Part shown: one piece after another, positions 16,856 through 24,751 of the stretch
How the letters are laid out: each line of letters starts with the position of its first letter
How positions within the stretch are numbered: position 1 is the first letter of the stretch
NCBI GenBank assembly: GCA_030430155.1
Contig: JAUIFV010000025.1
Location: 1-38,612 of the forward strand
Length of the DNA: 38,612 nucleotides
DNA from: Gammaproteobacteria bacterium
Lineage (GTDB): Bacteria; Pseudomonadota; Gammaproteobacteria; Xanthomonadales; SZUA-5
Direction: 5' to 3'
Made by a program: the position numbers and the translations under genes
The notes under the pieces: generated by a model
What the model saw: only the letters and a program-made list of their open reading frames with translations
The model's database searches: none
Told to the model about the DNA's origin: nothing

Positions 16856-17230
16856 TCAATCGCCGCTGCGGCTCCAGGCCGAGTAGGCGATCTGGTTGCG
16901 CTCCAGAAAACCGGCCAGGTCGGCCGCGTCCGGACCGCTGAAGCGGCGCTGCAGCGCTGAGAGCAGGTCTCCCTCTACGCCCAACACCTGCTGCAGTTTG
17001 GGCAGGTCCGCAACGGCCACGGTCCAGCGCCACTCGTACTCGCGCTCGCCGAGCAACGCCTCCACGCCGTCACCGTAGTCGTAGCCTTCGATCAGCAGAT
17101 CGCCGGTCGGCGACAGCGCGGCATACAGCCGCCTCACGTCGCTCGCGCTGCGCTCGTTACGCAGCGTCACCATGCGCGGCGACGACGGCTCCGCGCCCAG
17201 ACCCAGTTTCGCCAGCAGCGATCTCAACAC
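16856..17230 (-). CDS. Hypothetical protein with conserved-looking single domain
   Basis: Not assigned. The 124 residues carry a motif string that I recall from uncharacterised proteins of other bacteria: LLIEGYDYGDGVEALLGEREYEWRWTVAVADLP (about 46-78). After it come KLQQVLG, LLSALQRRFSG, and the C-terminal FLERNQIAYSAWSRSGD. It looks like a small soluble alpha/beta domain, with no signal peptide or membrane segment. GTG at 17230 is the likely start, with GAGG about ten bases upstream; TTG at 17227 is the alternative. Its neighbours are a family C repeat directly upstream and the exonuclease gene downstream on the same strand, 213 bases away. Function unknown. Confidence 0.75.
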   Translation of the reverse strand: MLRSLLAKLGLGAEPSSPRMVTLRNERSASDVRRLYAALSPTGDLLIEGYDYGDGVEALLGEREYEWRWTVAVADLPKLQQVLGVEGDLLSALQRRFSGPDAADLAGFLERNQIAYSAWSRSGD

Positions 17231-17260
17231 CCGTGCGTATCCTCGGCGTCAGAACCCTGA

Positions 17261-17346
17261 GTAGGATGTGGTTAGCGTAGCGAACCGCATCATTGGCGTA
17301 CCTCGAGCGATCGCTGATGCGGTTCGCTACGCTCACCACATCCTAC
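17261..17346. repeat. GATGCGGTTCGC repeat element (family C), inverted pair
   Basis: Two 32-base arms, 17261-17292 (starting GTAGGATGTGG) and 17315-17346 (starting TGATGCGGTTCGC), are reverse complements of each other apart from one base, with a 22-base spacer. They would form a very stable hairpin. The element lies between the arsH stop and the start of the hypothetical gene at 17230. Confidence 0.85.
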
Positions 17347-17359
17347 GCCTCTGTTCCTT

Positions 17360-17372
17360 CCCTGGGCCCTGA
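17360..17372. repeat. Single GGGCCC unit (family D)
   Basis: CCCTGGGCCCTGA lies five bases beyond the arsH stop codon on the minus strand. It matches the unit repeated at 2308-2337 and 7046-7130. Confidence 0.55.
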
Positions 17373-17377
17373 ACAAA

Positions 17378-18100
17378 TCATATCGCCGCCTGATTCACCC
17401 GCCGCATCAACTCCTCGGCGCTTTCCTTGCGCTCGCTGTAGCGATCGACCAGATAGTCAGCCGTGTCCCGGGTCAACAGGGTGAATTTCACCAGTTCCTC
17501 CATCACGTCGACGATGCGATCGAAATAGGGCGATGGCTTCATCCGCCCGGCCTCGTCGAACTCGTTGAAGGCCTTGGCCACCGAGGACTGGTTGGGGATG
17601 GTGATCATCCGCATCCAGCGGCCGAGCACGCGCATCTGGTTGACCGCGTTGAAGGACTGCGAACCGCCGCAGACCTGCATCACCGCCAGGGTCTTGCCCT
17701 GGGTGGGTCGCACTGCGCCGACCGCCAGCGGGATCCAGTCGATCTGGGTCTTCATCAATCCGGTCATCGCGCCGTGGCGTTCGGGCGAGCTCCAGACCAT
17801 GCCCTCGGACCACTGCACCAGCTCATAGAGCTCCTGCACCTTGGGGTGATCGGGACCGTGGTCGTCGACCAACGGCAGGCCGGAAGGGTTGAACATGCGC
17901 GTTTCCGCGCCGAGCAGTCGCAGGACCCGCGCCGCTTCCTCGGCCGCCAGTCGGCTGAATGAGCGCTGCCGCAGCGAGCCGTAGAGCAGCAGGATGCGCG
18001 GGGGATGGGTAGCTCGCGGCGGGCTCAGCAGTTGATCATGATCGGGCTGATGGAGCAGTTCCGCGTTCAGCTGCGGCAGGTCGGCGATGGATTCAGTCAT
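17378..18100 (-). CDS. arsH: ArsH, NADPH-dependent FMN reductase
   Basis: A cytosolic flavoprotein of the arsenic-resistance set; characterised ArsH proteins oxidise trivalent organoarsenicals and reduce FMN or quinones. The 240 residues show the flavodoxin-like FMN site [26 protein letters not shown] (about 35-60), the ArsH-typical [37 protein letters not shown] (about 103-129) and [22 protein letters not shown]. The gene overlaps the arsR stop by eight bases (ATGACTGA), so the two form an operon controlled by ArsR. No arsenite pump (arsB/acr3) or arsenate reductase is in the window, so this unit alone suggests protection against organoarsenicals or a partner operon elsewhere. Confidence 0.95.
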   Translation of the reverse strand: MTESIADLPQLNAELLHQPDHDQLLSPPRATHPPRILLLYGSLRQRSFSRLAAEEAARVLRLLGAETRMFNPSGLPLVDDHGPDHPKVQELYELVQWSEGMVWSSPERHGAMTGLMKTQIDWIPLAVGAVRPTQGKTLAVMQVCGGSQSFNAVNQMRVLGRWMRMITIPNQSSVAKAFNEFDEAGRMKPSPYFDRIVDVMEELVKFTLLTRDTADYLVDRYSERKESAEELMRRVNQAAI

Positions 18101-18416
18101 CGAGTTGGTCCTTGTTGGTACTCATGCAGGCGCTGCCGCGACAGCAGTGCTCGGTCAAATAGCCGACCAGCGCATTCATCTGCGCGTAGTTGCCGCGATA
18201 GATCAGGTTGCGACCCTGCTGTTGCACACTGACCAAGCCGGCGTTGGCCAGTTCTTTGAGATGGAAAGACAGCGCATTACGGGCCACATCCAGCTGCTCG
18301 GCAATCACGCTGGGATTCAGCCCGTCGGGGCCTGCTACCACCAGCGCGCGGAACACGCGCAGGCGCTGTTTGTGGGCCAGCGCGCCGAGCGCGGCAAGGG
18401 TTGCTTCTTCGTTCAT
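18093..18416 (-). CDS. arsR: ArsR-family arsenic-responsive repressor
   Basis: A 107-residue winged-helix repressor that should leave DNA when arsenite binds. The helix-turn-helix is at about 33-60 ([29 protein letters not shown]), followed by the wing [15 protein letters not shown]. The metal site is not the ELCVC motif of the E. coli type. It is a C-terminal trio C91, C92 and C97 (HCCRGSAC), close to the Cys95/Cys96/Cys102 site of the Acidithiobacillus ferrooxidans ArsR. It is the first gene of the operon and probably represses itself and arsH through the dyad just upstream. No ribosome site is visible before ATG at 18416, so a leaderless message is possible. Confidence 0.93.
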   Translation of the reverse strand: MNEEATLAALGALAHKQRLRVFRALVVAGPDGLNPSVIAEQLDVARNALSFHLKELANAGLVSVQQQGRNLIYRGNYAQMNALVGYLTEHCCRGSACMSTNKDQLDD

Positions 18417-18418
18417 AG

Positions 18419-18443
18419 ATCAATGATACACGAACTATTGAAT
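18419..18443 (-). promoter_or_regulatory. Putative ArsR operator
   Basis: On the minus strand ATTCAATAG, seven bases, then ATCATTGAT form an AT-rich imperfect dyad. It is two bases upstream of the arsR start codon and in an otherwise GC-rich region. ArsR operators are typically AT-rich dyads containing ATTCAA-like halves. The position so close to ATG would suit a leaderless transcript. Confidence 0.5.
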
Positions 18444-18562
18444 TAATAGAACCAACCTTTGCTGCCGCATCGCCCTTTCGCCCGCGCCCCGAATCAATCC
18501 GACCAGGCTGGGCTCAGGCGTCGTTACCGCCCCGGCCATGCGGCGCAGACTCGTTGAGCGAG

Positions 18563-18732
18563 CTAGTGTGGTGTCCCCAATCAAGTTGAATTTAGTTCAG
18601 ATGGATTTTGGTCTGAGACTAGGCGCGAGGAGCAAGCCATAGCTTTGCCTATGGCTGCGACGAGCAACGTCGAATCGGGGTATCGGCTCACTAGCGCTGT
18701 GAAGTCAAGGTAGTTTGGGGACACCACACTAG
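18563..18732 (+). mobile_element. Palindromic repeat family A, copy 1 (CTAG-bounded, MITE-like)
   Basis: This 170-base element starts CTAGTGTGGTGTCCCCA and ends with its reverse complement (about 17 bases of terminal inverted repeat). It carries the family core GGATTTTGGTCTGAGACTAG at about 18604 and a central hairpin CCATAG/CTATGG (18637-18654) at the exact middle. It encodes nothing. Its right-hand CTAG (18729-18732) is at the same time the left end of a family B element. Confidence 0.88.
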
Positions 18733-18910
18733 CCTGGATTATTCATGAACGTTCGTAGCGAGGGTTTCGCAGGCGCGCTGCGGTGCGGATCGCGGACCGG
18801 GGTCGATGAAGGCGTACTCGACAGTACGTCGATTCGATTGGAGGGAGCAAGCCGCGCCACGGTGCGCCTGCGGAAGCCGCAGTAGAAGCTTCATGAATAA
18901 TCCAGGCTAG
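18729..18910 (+). mobile_element. Palindromic repeat family B, copy 1 (CTAG-bounded, MITE-like)
   Basis: This 182-base element has ends CTAGCCTGGATTATTCATG and its reverse complement, 21 bases perfect. The arms (CGCAGGCG near the left, CGCCTGCG near the right) and the apical stem CGTACT/AGTACG (18813-18828, loop CGAC) make the whole element one long imperfect hairpin. The right CTAG supplies the TAG stop of the gene that ends at 18907. No open frame of its own is visible. Confidence 0.88.
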
Positions 18911-19332
18911 TTGGCTGCCAGAATCAGCGCCCCGTATTCGCTGCTCCAGAGTCGAACCAATACGCCTGAACCATTGATCTGACGCACAAGCCAACGCCTC
19001 GGGCGCAATGATTCCCGACTCAGATCAACCTCAAGATGCAGCATGAGCGGCTCATCGTCAGCGTCGATCAGGCCCCAGGCTACGATTTCCACATGGCCAG
19101 AGTGCAGGCGTATGCGGTCGACCTCAACCAGTTCGAATGGCGCATCGATGCTCAGTTCCTGGTCCACGACCTCCTGCAGCTGCGCCTGGATCTGCGCGCG
19201 GGCCGCTAGCGGGGACGGAGTATCGCGGTAGTCAGCCTGGCCGGACTGCGCCAGCGTGGTCCCAGTCAGCATGGCGATCCCGAGCAAGACCGCGATCGAT
19301 CGCCTGCACGCTCGTGCCGCGGCGGCGCTCAC
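18907..19332 (-). CDS. Exported hypothetical protein
   Basis: Not recognised as a family. The 141 residues begin with a signal peptide (RRSIAVLLGIAMLTGTTLAQS, likely cut after LAQ near residue 29). The exported part is of about 110 residues, with an acidic helical start (SPLAARAQIQAQLQEVVDQELSID) and a beta-rich end (VEVDRIRLHSGHVEIVAWGLIDADDEPLMLHLEVDLS ... WLVRQI). The GTG start overlaps the TGA stop of the small gene upstream by four bases (GTGA), so the two are translated together. Its TAG stop lies in the terminal CTAG of the family B element at 18729-18910, so the insertion left the reading frame exactly closed. Confidence 0.78.
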   Translation of the reverse strand: MSAAAARACRRSIAVLLGIAMLTGTTLAQSGQADYRDTPSPLAARAQIQAQLQEVVDQELSIDAPFELVEVDRIRLHSGHVEIVAWGLIDADDEPLMLHLEVDLSRESLRPRRWLVRQINGSGVLVRLWSSEYGALILAAN

Positions 19333-19484
19333 GGTGAATTCCCTGTGGCGGCGGAAACGCCGTCGGCCGCCGTCGCGACAGCTTCGCGATCCAAAGGATC
19401 TTCACCCGCTGCGCCGCAGGGCGCATGCAGCCCCAATCGCTGCAGCTCTTCAACGCTCAGTTCGCTCAGACTCAAGGCGCACAT
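19329..19484 (-). CDS. Small hypothetical protein coupled to the exported protein
   Basis: A 51-residue protein: MCALSLSELSVEELQRLGLHAPCG, then an acidic, Ala-rich tail. GGAG lies six bases before ATG at 19484, and its TGA overlaps the GTG of the next gene by four bases. Both facts support that it is real despite its size. The N-terminal half predicts an amphipathic helix (SVEELQRLGL) with two cysteines. An ATG four codons upstream (19496) is possible but lacks a ribosome site. It might be a regulatory peptide for its partner; that is a guess from the coupling alone. Confidence 0.6.
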   Translation of the reverse strand: MCALSLSELSVEELQRLGLHAPCGAAGEDPLDREAVATAADGVSAATGNSP

Positions 19485-19779
19485 GGACTTCTCCATCGGC
19501 TGTGAATGCGCTGAAACTGCAACTGCCGTGCCAAAGCCGACAACTGCGCGTAAACAAGCGCCGCCGGCAGCCGGTAATGAGTATCGGCAACGATGACTTC
19601 GGGCAGACCGCCCGATGCGCGCGACTGGATAGCGCATTTCGCACTGCACCTGAGCGGAAAAGCTCGAAACGGACAAGGCAGCCGGGCTGTTGAGGCGAGG
19701 CGCAATCGGCGCCGGATCACAATCGGCACGATGCGGCACATGCTAGCTTGCTACAAGAATCGTAACCAACTGGGGAAGC

Positions 19780-21504
19780 ATGCTTTCGAAGGCCACGTCT
19801 ATTGCCGTTTGGCTTGCCTGCATCGGTCTCCTATGCGCGCTGCTTTCGGCGCCCGCCATGGCACAGATGGCGACCACCCCGGGTGCCATCACCACGCCCT
19901 ACCCGACCCAGATCGGCATCGCCATCGAGTGGGCGATCAGCGGTGACGACAACCTCAACGGGCAAGTACAGGTGCGCTATCGGCCTTTGGGCGCCCCCGA
20001 CTGGCGCACTGCACTGCCGCTGCTGCGGATTCCGGCCGGCAGCAACGGCGCCTTCAGCTGGGGCAATCGCCACGCCGGCAGCCTGTTTGATCTGCAGCCC
20101 GGCGTCACCTACCAGATCGAGCTCAGTCTGAGTGATCCCGATGGCGGCGCCGCACTGCAGGTGGTCGAAGCGAGCACGCGGGCGTTGCCAACCGTTTCAC
20201 CAGGCGCGTTGGTGCGAACGGTCACCCCGCAGAACCTGGCCGCGATGCTCGCCGCGGTGCAGCCGGGGGAGATCCTGGCGCTGCAGCCCGGCAGCTTTCC
20301 GGGCTTCACCCTGGATCGCGATGGCCTGCCGGGCGCGCCCATCGTCATCCGTGGCCAGCCCGGGGTGCAGGTCAACGGTGAATTGGGGATGTTCTTCCGT
20401 CAGGACGTGATCATCGAGGACCTCACCGTCAACGGCCGCATCCGCTTCAACGGCTCGGACCGGATCACCATTCGCCGCTGCTTGATCAACGCCAGCAGCA
20501 CTCAGTTCAACGGCGACGGCATCGTCAGTTTTCTGCGCGCCGAGTACGCCTACATCGTCGACAACGAGGTGATCGGCACCACCGCCTGGGTCGAAGCGGC
20601 GATGGGCGCCAGCGGGGCCAACCGCGGCGAGGGCATTGTGGTCACCGGGCCGGGCCACGTCATCGCCCACAATCGGGTGCGTGGCTTTCGCGACAACATC
20701 TCGCTGATGGAAGACGGCGGCGCGGTCGATCAGTACAGCATCGACATCGTCGCCAACGAGCTCAGCGAGGCCGCCGACGATGCCATTGAAGCCGATTTCT
20801 GCTTCCACAACTGCCGCATTCTGCGCAATCTGGTGACCAACGCATTCATACCGTTCTCATCCCAACCCGGGCTCGGCGGACCGACCTATTTCGTGCGCAA
20901 CGCCGCTTACAACGTCGCCCACGTCGCCTTCAAGCTCTATCGCAGCAGCGTTGGCGACGTGCTGCTGCACAACACGGTGGTCAAGGCTGGCGACGCGCTG
21001 GGTCTGTATCCCGGGGTGCCGGTGCAACGCACCTATGCGCGCAACAATCTGCTCATCGGCGGCCCCGGCGGCACCATCAACGGCTTCGGCAACGGCAGCG
21101 GGCGGGTGATCGCCTTTGCCGACCTGGTCCTGGCAGGCGCCAGTCTGGACTACAACGCTTACGGTTCGACCACCGGCAGCTTCCAGGGCCGACTAGGCCC
21201 GACCAGTTTCAATTCGCTCGCTGAGCTGCGCAGCCTGACCAGCGAGGTCAACGCAGTGGAAGTGAGTATGGCGGCCTTTGCTGCGGCGCCCATCTACCCT
21301 GGGGACCCGCTGGTCCAGCATGCTGCCCAGGACCTACGCCTGGCCAGCGGCAGTGCCGCAGTGGACTCCGGGATCGTCCTGCCTGGCATTAACGACGGTT
21401 TTGCCGGCAGCAACCCCGACGCCGGCGCCTACGAACTCGGTCGGGCGCTACCCCACTACGGGCCGCGCAGCGTCGATCAACTGCACGCCGACGGCTTTGA
21501 GTAG
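19780..21504 (+). CDS. Secreted right-handed beta-helix protein, DGFE C-terminus
   Basis: A 574-residue exported protein with a signal peptide (WLACIGLLCALLSAPAMAQ, cut near residue 29). A fibronectin-III-like domain covers about 35-130 (IAIEWAISGDDNLNGQVQVRYRPLGAPDW ... GVTYQIELSLSDPDG). From about 145 a parallel beta-helix of the polysaccharide lyase/pectate lyase type follows: QPGEILALQPGSFPGFTLDRDGLPGAPIVIRGQPG, repeated coils such as VIIEDLTVNGRIRFNGSDRITIRRCLIN, and VIAHNRVRGFRDNISLMEDGG. The chain ends in LHADGFE, a C-terminal pattern that recurs in this window. The likely role is binding or cutting an extracellular polysaccharide; no catalytic residues can be assigned. GGGGAAG precedes ATG closely. 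A family A element starts at the base after the stop. Confidence 0.85.
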   Translation: MLSKATSIAVWLACIGLLCALLSAPAMAQMATTPGAITTPYPTQIGIAIEWAISGDDNLNGQVQVRYRPLGAPDWRTALPLLRIPAGSNGAFSWGNRHAGSLFDLQPGVTYQIELSLSDPDGGAALQVVEASTRALPTVSPGALVRTVTPQNLAAMLAAVQPGEILALQPGSFPGFTLDRDGLPGAPIVIRGQPGVQVNGELGMFFRQDVIIEDLTVNGRIRFNGSDRITIRRCLINASSTQFNGDGIVSFLRAEYAYIVDNEVIGTTAWVEAAMGASGANRGEGIVVTGPGHVIAHNRVRGFRDNISLMEDGGAVDQYSIDIVANELSEAADDAIEADFCFHNCRILRNLVTNAFIPFSSQPGLGGPTYFVRNAAYNVAHVAFKLYRSSVGDVLLHNTVVKAGDALGLYPGVPVQRTYARNNLLIGGPGGTINGFGNGSGRVIAFADLVLAGASLDYNAYGSTTGSFQGRLGPTSFNSLAELRSLTSEVNAVEVSMAAFAAAPIYPGDPLVQHAAQDLRLASGSAAVDSGIVLPGINDGFAGSNPDAGAYELGRALPHYGPRSVDQLHADGFE

Positions 21505-21668
21505 CTAGTGTGGTGTCCCCAAATTACCTTGCCTTATTTCAGCGTCTCTTGCCCTGATACGTCGTTGCTCGTCGCAGCCATAGGCAGCTATGCCTTGCTC
21601 CTCGCGCCTAGTCTCAGACCAAAATCCATCTGAACTAAGTTCAACCTAATTTGGGGACACCACACTAG
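21505..21668 (-). mobile_element. Palindromic repeat family A, copy 2 (CTAG-bounded, MITE-like)
   Basis: This 164-base copy is in the opposite orientation to copies 1 and 3, judged by the core. The ends are CTAGTGTGGTGTCCCCAAAT and its reverse complement. It exactly fills the gap between two convergent genes: its left CTAG directly follows the TAG stop at 21502-21504, and its right CTAG contains the TAG stop of the gene that ends at 21665. The long hairpin could act as a two-way terminator. Confidence 0.9.
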
Positions 21669-23281
21669 CCGCAGGTTGGTCTGACCAGCAGCGTCAGCTC
21701 CTGCGTCCCGTAGCGTTTGGGCTGCTGGAAAAAGTAACGGGCCACCGCGCTGGTCGGGCTGTCAAAGAGGATTTCCAGGCTGCCCACCGGGGTCTGCGAG
21801 GTGGTCACCAGCTGCTCGCTGTCGAAGGCGCCGCCGGAGGAGTAGTACAGCCGCATGTTGGCGGTGCTGCTGGCGTAGTCGCCCACGCCGATCAGCCAAA
21901 AATGGCCTTCGTTGTTCTCCAGCACGATGGGGGCGGCCGGCGCGTGGCTGAACCAGAAGGACATGATCTGATTGGCGTCCTCACCGTATGACCGCAGCGA
22001 ATAGCCCTGGCCGACCTTGCTGGCGTCGTACCAGGCGCTGGATGCCTGGCAGGCGCTCACGGCCGACTGCTCGAACTGCCCGAACAGATCGTCGCTGAGT
22101 CCGCCGCTGGCGCTGATTCCCGCCTGCACCGCGGCGCCCATCTCGCCGTACTCCGCACCGCTGAGCAGGCCGGTGTTGGTCAGGATCACGTAGCCGCGGC
22201 GGGAGCGTGGGTCGTAGCTCATGATCGTGGCGGTACCGACCAGACCGCCGGAATGGGTGCGCACCTGATTGCCGTCGAAGAACCAGCCCAGGCCGTAGTA
22301 GGCATTTATCCCTGGCGCCAGAAACGCCGGTCTGGCCCTGGCCTGACCGCCCATTTCCGGGCCGATCAGATCTGCGGTGGTGGGATCGCCATCGAAACGC
22401 AGCAGGAAGCGGGCCAGATCAACCGCGCTGAGCACCCAGCCGCCGGCCGAATCGAAGCTCTCCACGGCGAAGGTGCCGTAGGTCACCGGCACTTGACCGG
22501 GCTGCTGATCGAACACGCTAGCCCCTCGCGCCGGCGTGCCGGATCGCGGCAGATAGGGCATCTCGCCAAGCGCGCTCAAGCTGCGCAAACTGCTGCCGAT
22601 ATAGGCGCCCTGAACCCCGGCCGGCTCGAACACGTGGCGACGCACGTAGTCGGCGTAGGCCATGCCGCTGACCTTCTCGACGATGCGACCAAGGACGATG
22701 TAGCCGTAGTTGGAATACTGATACTGGCTGCCGCTGGGATGGGACAGCGGCAGCGATTCGGCATGGCTGACCAGCTCGGTCGCGGTCGCCGGGCTGGCCA
22801 CCTGCAGCGCCGCGGCGATCTGGCGAACGCGGAAGGCCGGGTCGACGGTGAGTTCGCGGTTCCAGCCGCCGGCGTGTTGCAACAAGTCGCGCACGGTGAT
22901 TGCGCGCCCGCTGACCGGAAAGGGCTGTTCGAGTATTTCACTGACCGCGGTGTCCAGGCTAAAGGCGCCCGATTCGACCAGTTGCAGAATGGCCAGGGCG
23001 GTGATCGGCTTGCTCAGACTGGCAATGCGAAAGCGACTGGTGGGCTGCACCGCCACGCCCTGCAGAGCGGCATTTCGGTAGCCCGCCGCAACCACCAGCC
23101 GGTTGTTGGCAATCACCGCCACCGACGCTGCGGGGATCGCTCGGGCCTGCATGAATGACTGTATCGGCTGGTCGAAGGCCGTCGGACTGATCCCGGTCTT
23201 GACCACTTCGGCAGCAGCGCTGCCGGCTGCGAGCAGGACCATAATCGAGATGGCACTAAGGACGATCGAACGAGTGCGCAT
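21665..23281 (-). CDS. Exported serine hydrolase, class C beta-lactamase/PBP4-like fold
   Basis: A 538-residue exported protein. The signal peptide is MRTRSIVLSAISIMVLLAAGSAAAE, and GGGAAG lies four bases before ATG at 23281, which fixes the start. The serine hydrolase domain covers about 30-385. It has the SxxK active site (IASLSKPITAL), the YxN motif (YQYSNYGYIVLGRIVEK) and HSGG (THSGGLVGTATIMSYD) in place of KTG, as in esterase/peptidase members. A second domain of about 125 residues at the C-terminus begins ACQASSAWYDASKVGQGYSLRSY and contains GHFWLIGVGDY and MRLYYSSGG. I recognise its WYdxxxxGqGf pattern from other secreted proteins of related bacteria. Substrate unknown; it may act on peptidoglycan fragments or esters. 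The stop lies in a repeat's CTAG. Confidence 0.9.
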   Translation of the reverse strand: MRTRSIVLSAISIMVLLAAGSAAAEVVKTGISPTAFDQPIQSFMQARAIPAASVAVIANNRLVVAAGYRNAALQGVAVQPTSRFRIASLSKPITALAILQLVESGAFSLDTAVSEILEQPFPVSGRAITVRDLLQHAGGWNRELTVDPAFRVRQIAAALQVASPATATELVSHAESLPLSHPSGSQYQYSNYGYIVLGRIVEKVSGMAYADYVRRHVFEPAGVQGAYIGSSLRSLSALGEMPYLPRSGTPARGASVFDQQPGQVPVTYGTFAVESFDSAGGWVLSAVDLARFLLRFDGDPTTADLIGPEMGGQARARPAFLAPGINAYYGLGWFFDGNQVRTHSGGLVGTATIMSYDPRSRRGYVILTNTGLLSGAEYGEMGAAVQAGISASGGLSDDLFGQFEQSAVSACQASSAWYDASKVGQGYSLRSYGEDANQIMSFWFSHAPAAPIVLENNEGHFWLIGVGDYASSTANMRLYYSSGGAFDSEQLVTTSQTPVGSLEILFDSPTSAVARYFFQQPKRYGTQELTLLVRPTCG

Positions 23282-23520
23282 GCGGCTTCCCGCTGCAGGT
23301 CGGCTTTCCATCATGCCCTTGGTGAGGTGCTCCTCACCACTGTGACGGGCCATGGCCGCGAAATCGCAAGTTTTGGCAAGTGCTGAGAATCGCCCGCTTT
23401 TCGCCTCGAAACCGCCCGTATTCGACCCATCGAGCGGCCCCATCGCCACTTCCGTGCCACATTCGACGAGCAGCATGCGTCGCCGAACCTGATCATTCAC
23501 TTGCCAATGGGGACCCCTTC

Positions 23521-24426
23521 ATGAACCAGACTGACGGCTTCAGCCGACGCACGCTGCTGCAGATCGGAGCCACCGCCTTCGCCGCCGCTACGCTGCCGGG
23601 CGCCAGAGCGGGCAGCGCCAAGGACCAGGACATCGAGTCCGCACTGCGTTCGCTGGAGCAGCGCGGCGGCGGCCGCCTGGGCGTGGCCATCGTTGACGGT
23701 GATCGCCACTACGGCAATCGCGCCGACGAGCGCTTCGGTCTGTGTTCCACCTTCAAACTGCTGCTGGCCGCGGTGGTACTGCATGAGGCGCAGCTCGGAC
23801 GACTAGCCCTGGATGAGCCGTTGGCGCTGGCGGCCGCCGACAAGGTCCCCTACATGCCGGTGACCACTCGCCACCTCGGCGGCGTGATGAGCGTCGCCGA
23901 ACTGGCCAGAGCGGCGCAGATGACCAGCGACAATCTCGCCGCCAATCTGCTGCTCAAGCACCTGGGCGGCCCCGCGGCGTTGACCGAAAAGCTGCGCGCA
24001 CTGGGCGATGACACCACCCGTATCGACCGCACCGAGCCGGAGATGAATCTGGTCCTGCCGGGCGACGAACGTGACACCACCACCCCGGCGGCGATGGCCG
24101 CGACGGTGCGGCGCTTGTTCACCTCCGACAGCTTGAGTCCGGTTGCCAAGGCCACCTTGAAACAATGGATGATCGAAACGCGCACCGGCCAGCGCCGCTT
24201 GCGCAAGGGATTCCCGGAGGGCTGGGTTGCGGGCAACAAAACCGGCACCGGCGTCCATTCATCGATGGTCAATCGCCACAATGACGTGGCCGTGGTCTGG
24301 CGAGAGAATGCCGCGCCGCTGGTGGTGGCCGCCTACTACGAGGCCGACGCCTATTATCCGAACATGCGCGCCGAAGAGGATGCGGTGCTGGCTGCCGTTG
24401 GCGCCATCGTGGCCAGGCTGGGTTGA
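23521..24426 (+). CDS. Class A beta-lactamase, Tat-exported
   Basis: A 301-residue serine beta-lactamase that hydrolyses penicillins and possibly cephalosporins in the periplasm. All the catalytic motifs are present: S76-T-F-K79, S136-D-N138, E172 with N176 (EPEMN, the omega loop) and K240-T-G242. The N-terminus MNQTDGFSRRTLLQIGATAFAAATLPGARA has a twin-arginine motif, so export through Tat is likely, as for several class A enzymes. It begins 239 bases from the divergent serine hydrolase. No ampR-type regulator is adjacent. Base composition matches the neighbours and no insertion sequence or cassette flanks it, so it appears to be a resident chromosomal gene. The spectrum cannot be told from sequence alone. 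Confidence 0.95.
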   Translation: MNQTDGFSRRTLLQIGATAFAAATLPGARAGSAKDQDIESALRSLEQRGGGRLGVAIVDGDRHYGNRADERFGLCSTFKLLLAAVVLHEAQLGRLALDEPLALAAADKVPYMPVTTRHLGGVMSVAELARAAQMTSDNLAANLLLKHLGGPAALTEKLRALGDDTTRIDRTEPEMNLVLPGDERDTTTPAAMAATVRRLFTSDSLSPVAKATLKQWMIETRTGQRRLRKGFPEGWVAGNKTGTGVHSSMVNRHNDVAVVWRENAAPLVVAAYYEADAYYPNMRAEEDAVLAAVGAIVARLG

Positions 24427-24751
24427 ACTGCCGGCGCTGTCTGACGCTGTACAGCGCGACGTCACGCGGATTGGGGAGAGCGCGGCCAGTCCTGGCTTCT
24501 CTGTCAATGCTCCCGGTCATCACTTCTCAGATGACAAGTCCATGCCCCGGCACACGAGCGCCCCTGGTCCCACATCCGGAACGAAGCTTGCGGCCGTCTT
24601 GATCTCGCAGCACCATCGAGGTAAGTCGATACGCAGCCGACGGATAGATGACGCCCGCAATTGCAGACTCTACGAGCAACCCAGGATGGCCGACGCAATC
24701 GGCCGCAACCGCAGCGCTGGCTGCGACCAGCTGCCGCTTGAGGGCGGGCCT
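24427..24751. other. Intergenic stretch without recognised features
   Basis: These 325 bases lie between the beta-lactamase stop and the next small gene. One frame stays open through part of it, but it has no ribosome site and no convincing protein character. No repeat, hairpin with T run or operator could be seen. Confidence 0.6.

Noticed and set aside
18600-18720. Family A core as a structured small RNA or riboswitch
   Set aside because: The same core appears in three copies in both orientations with terminal inverted repeats, which fits a mobile repeat better than a gene-specific RNA.
22253-23158. 301-codon open frame opposite the serine hydrolase
   Set aside because: The minus-strand protein has SxxK, YxN and HSGG motifs and a signal peptide; the opposite frame has none of these.
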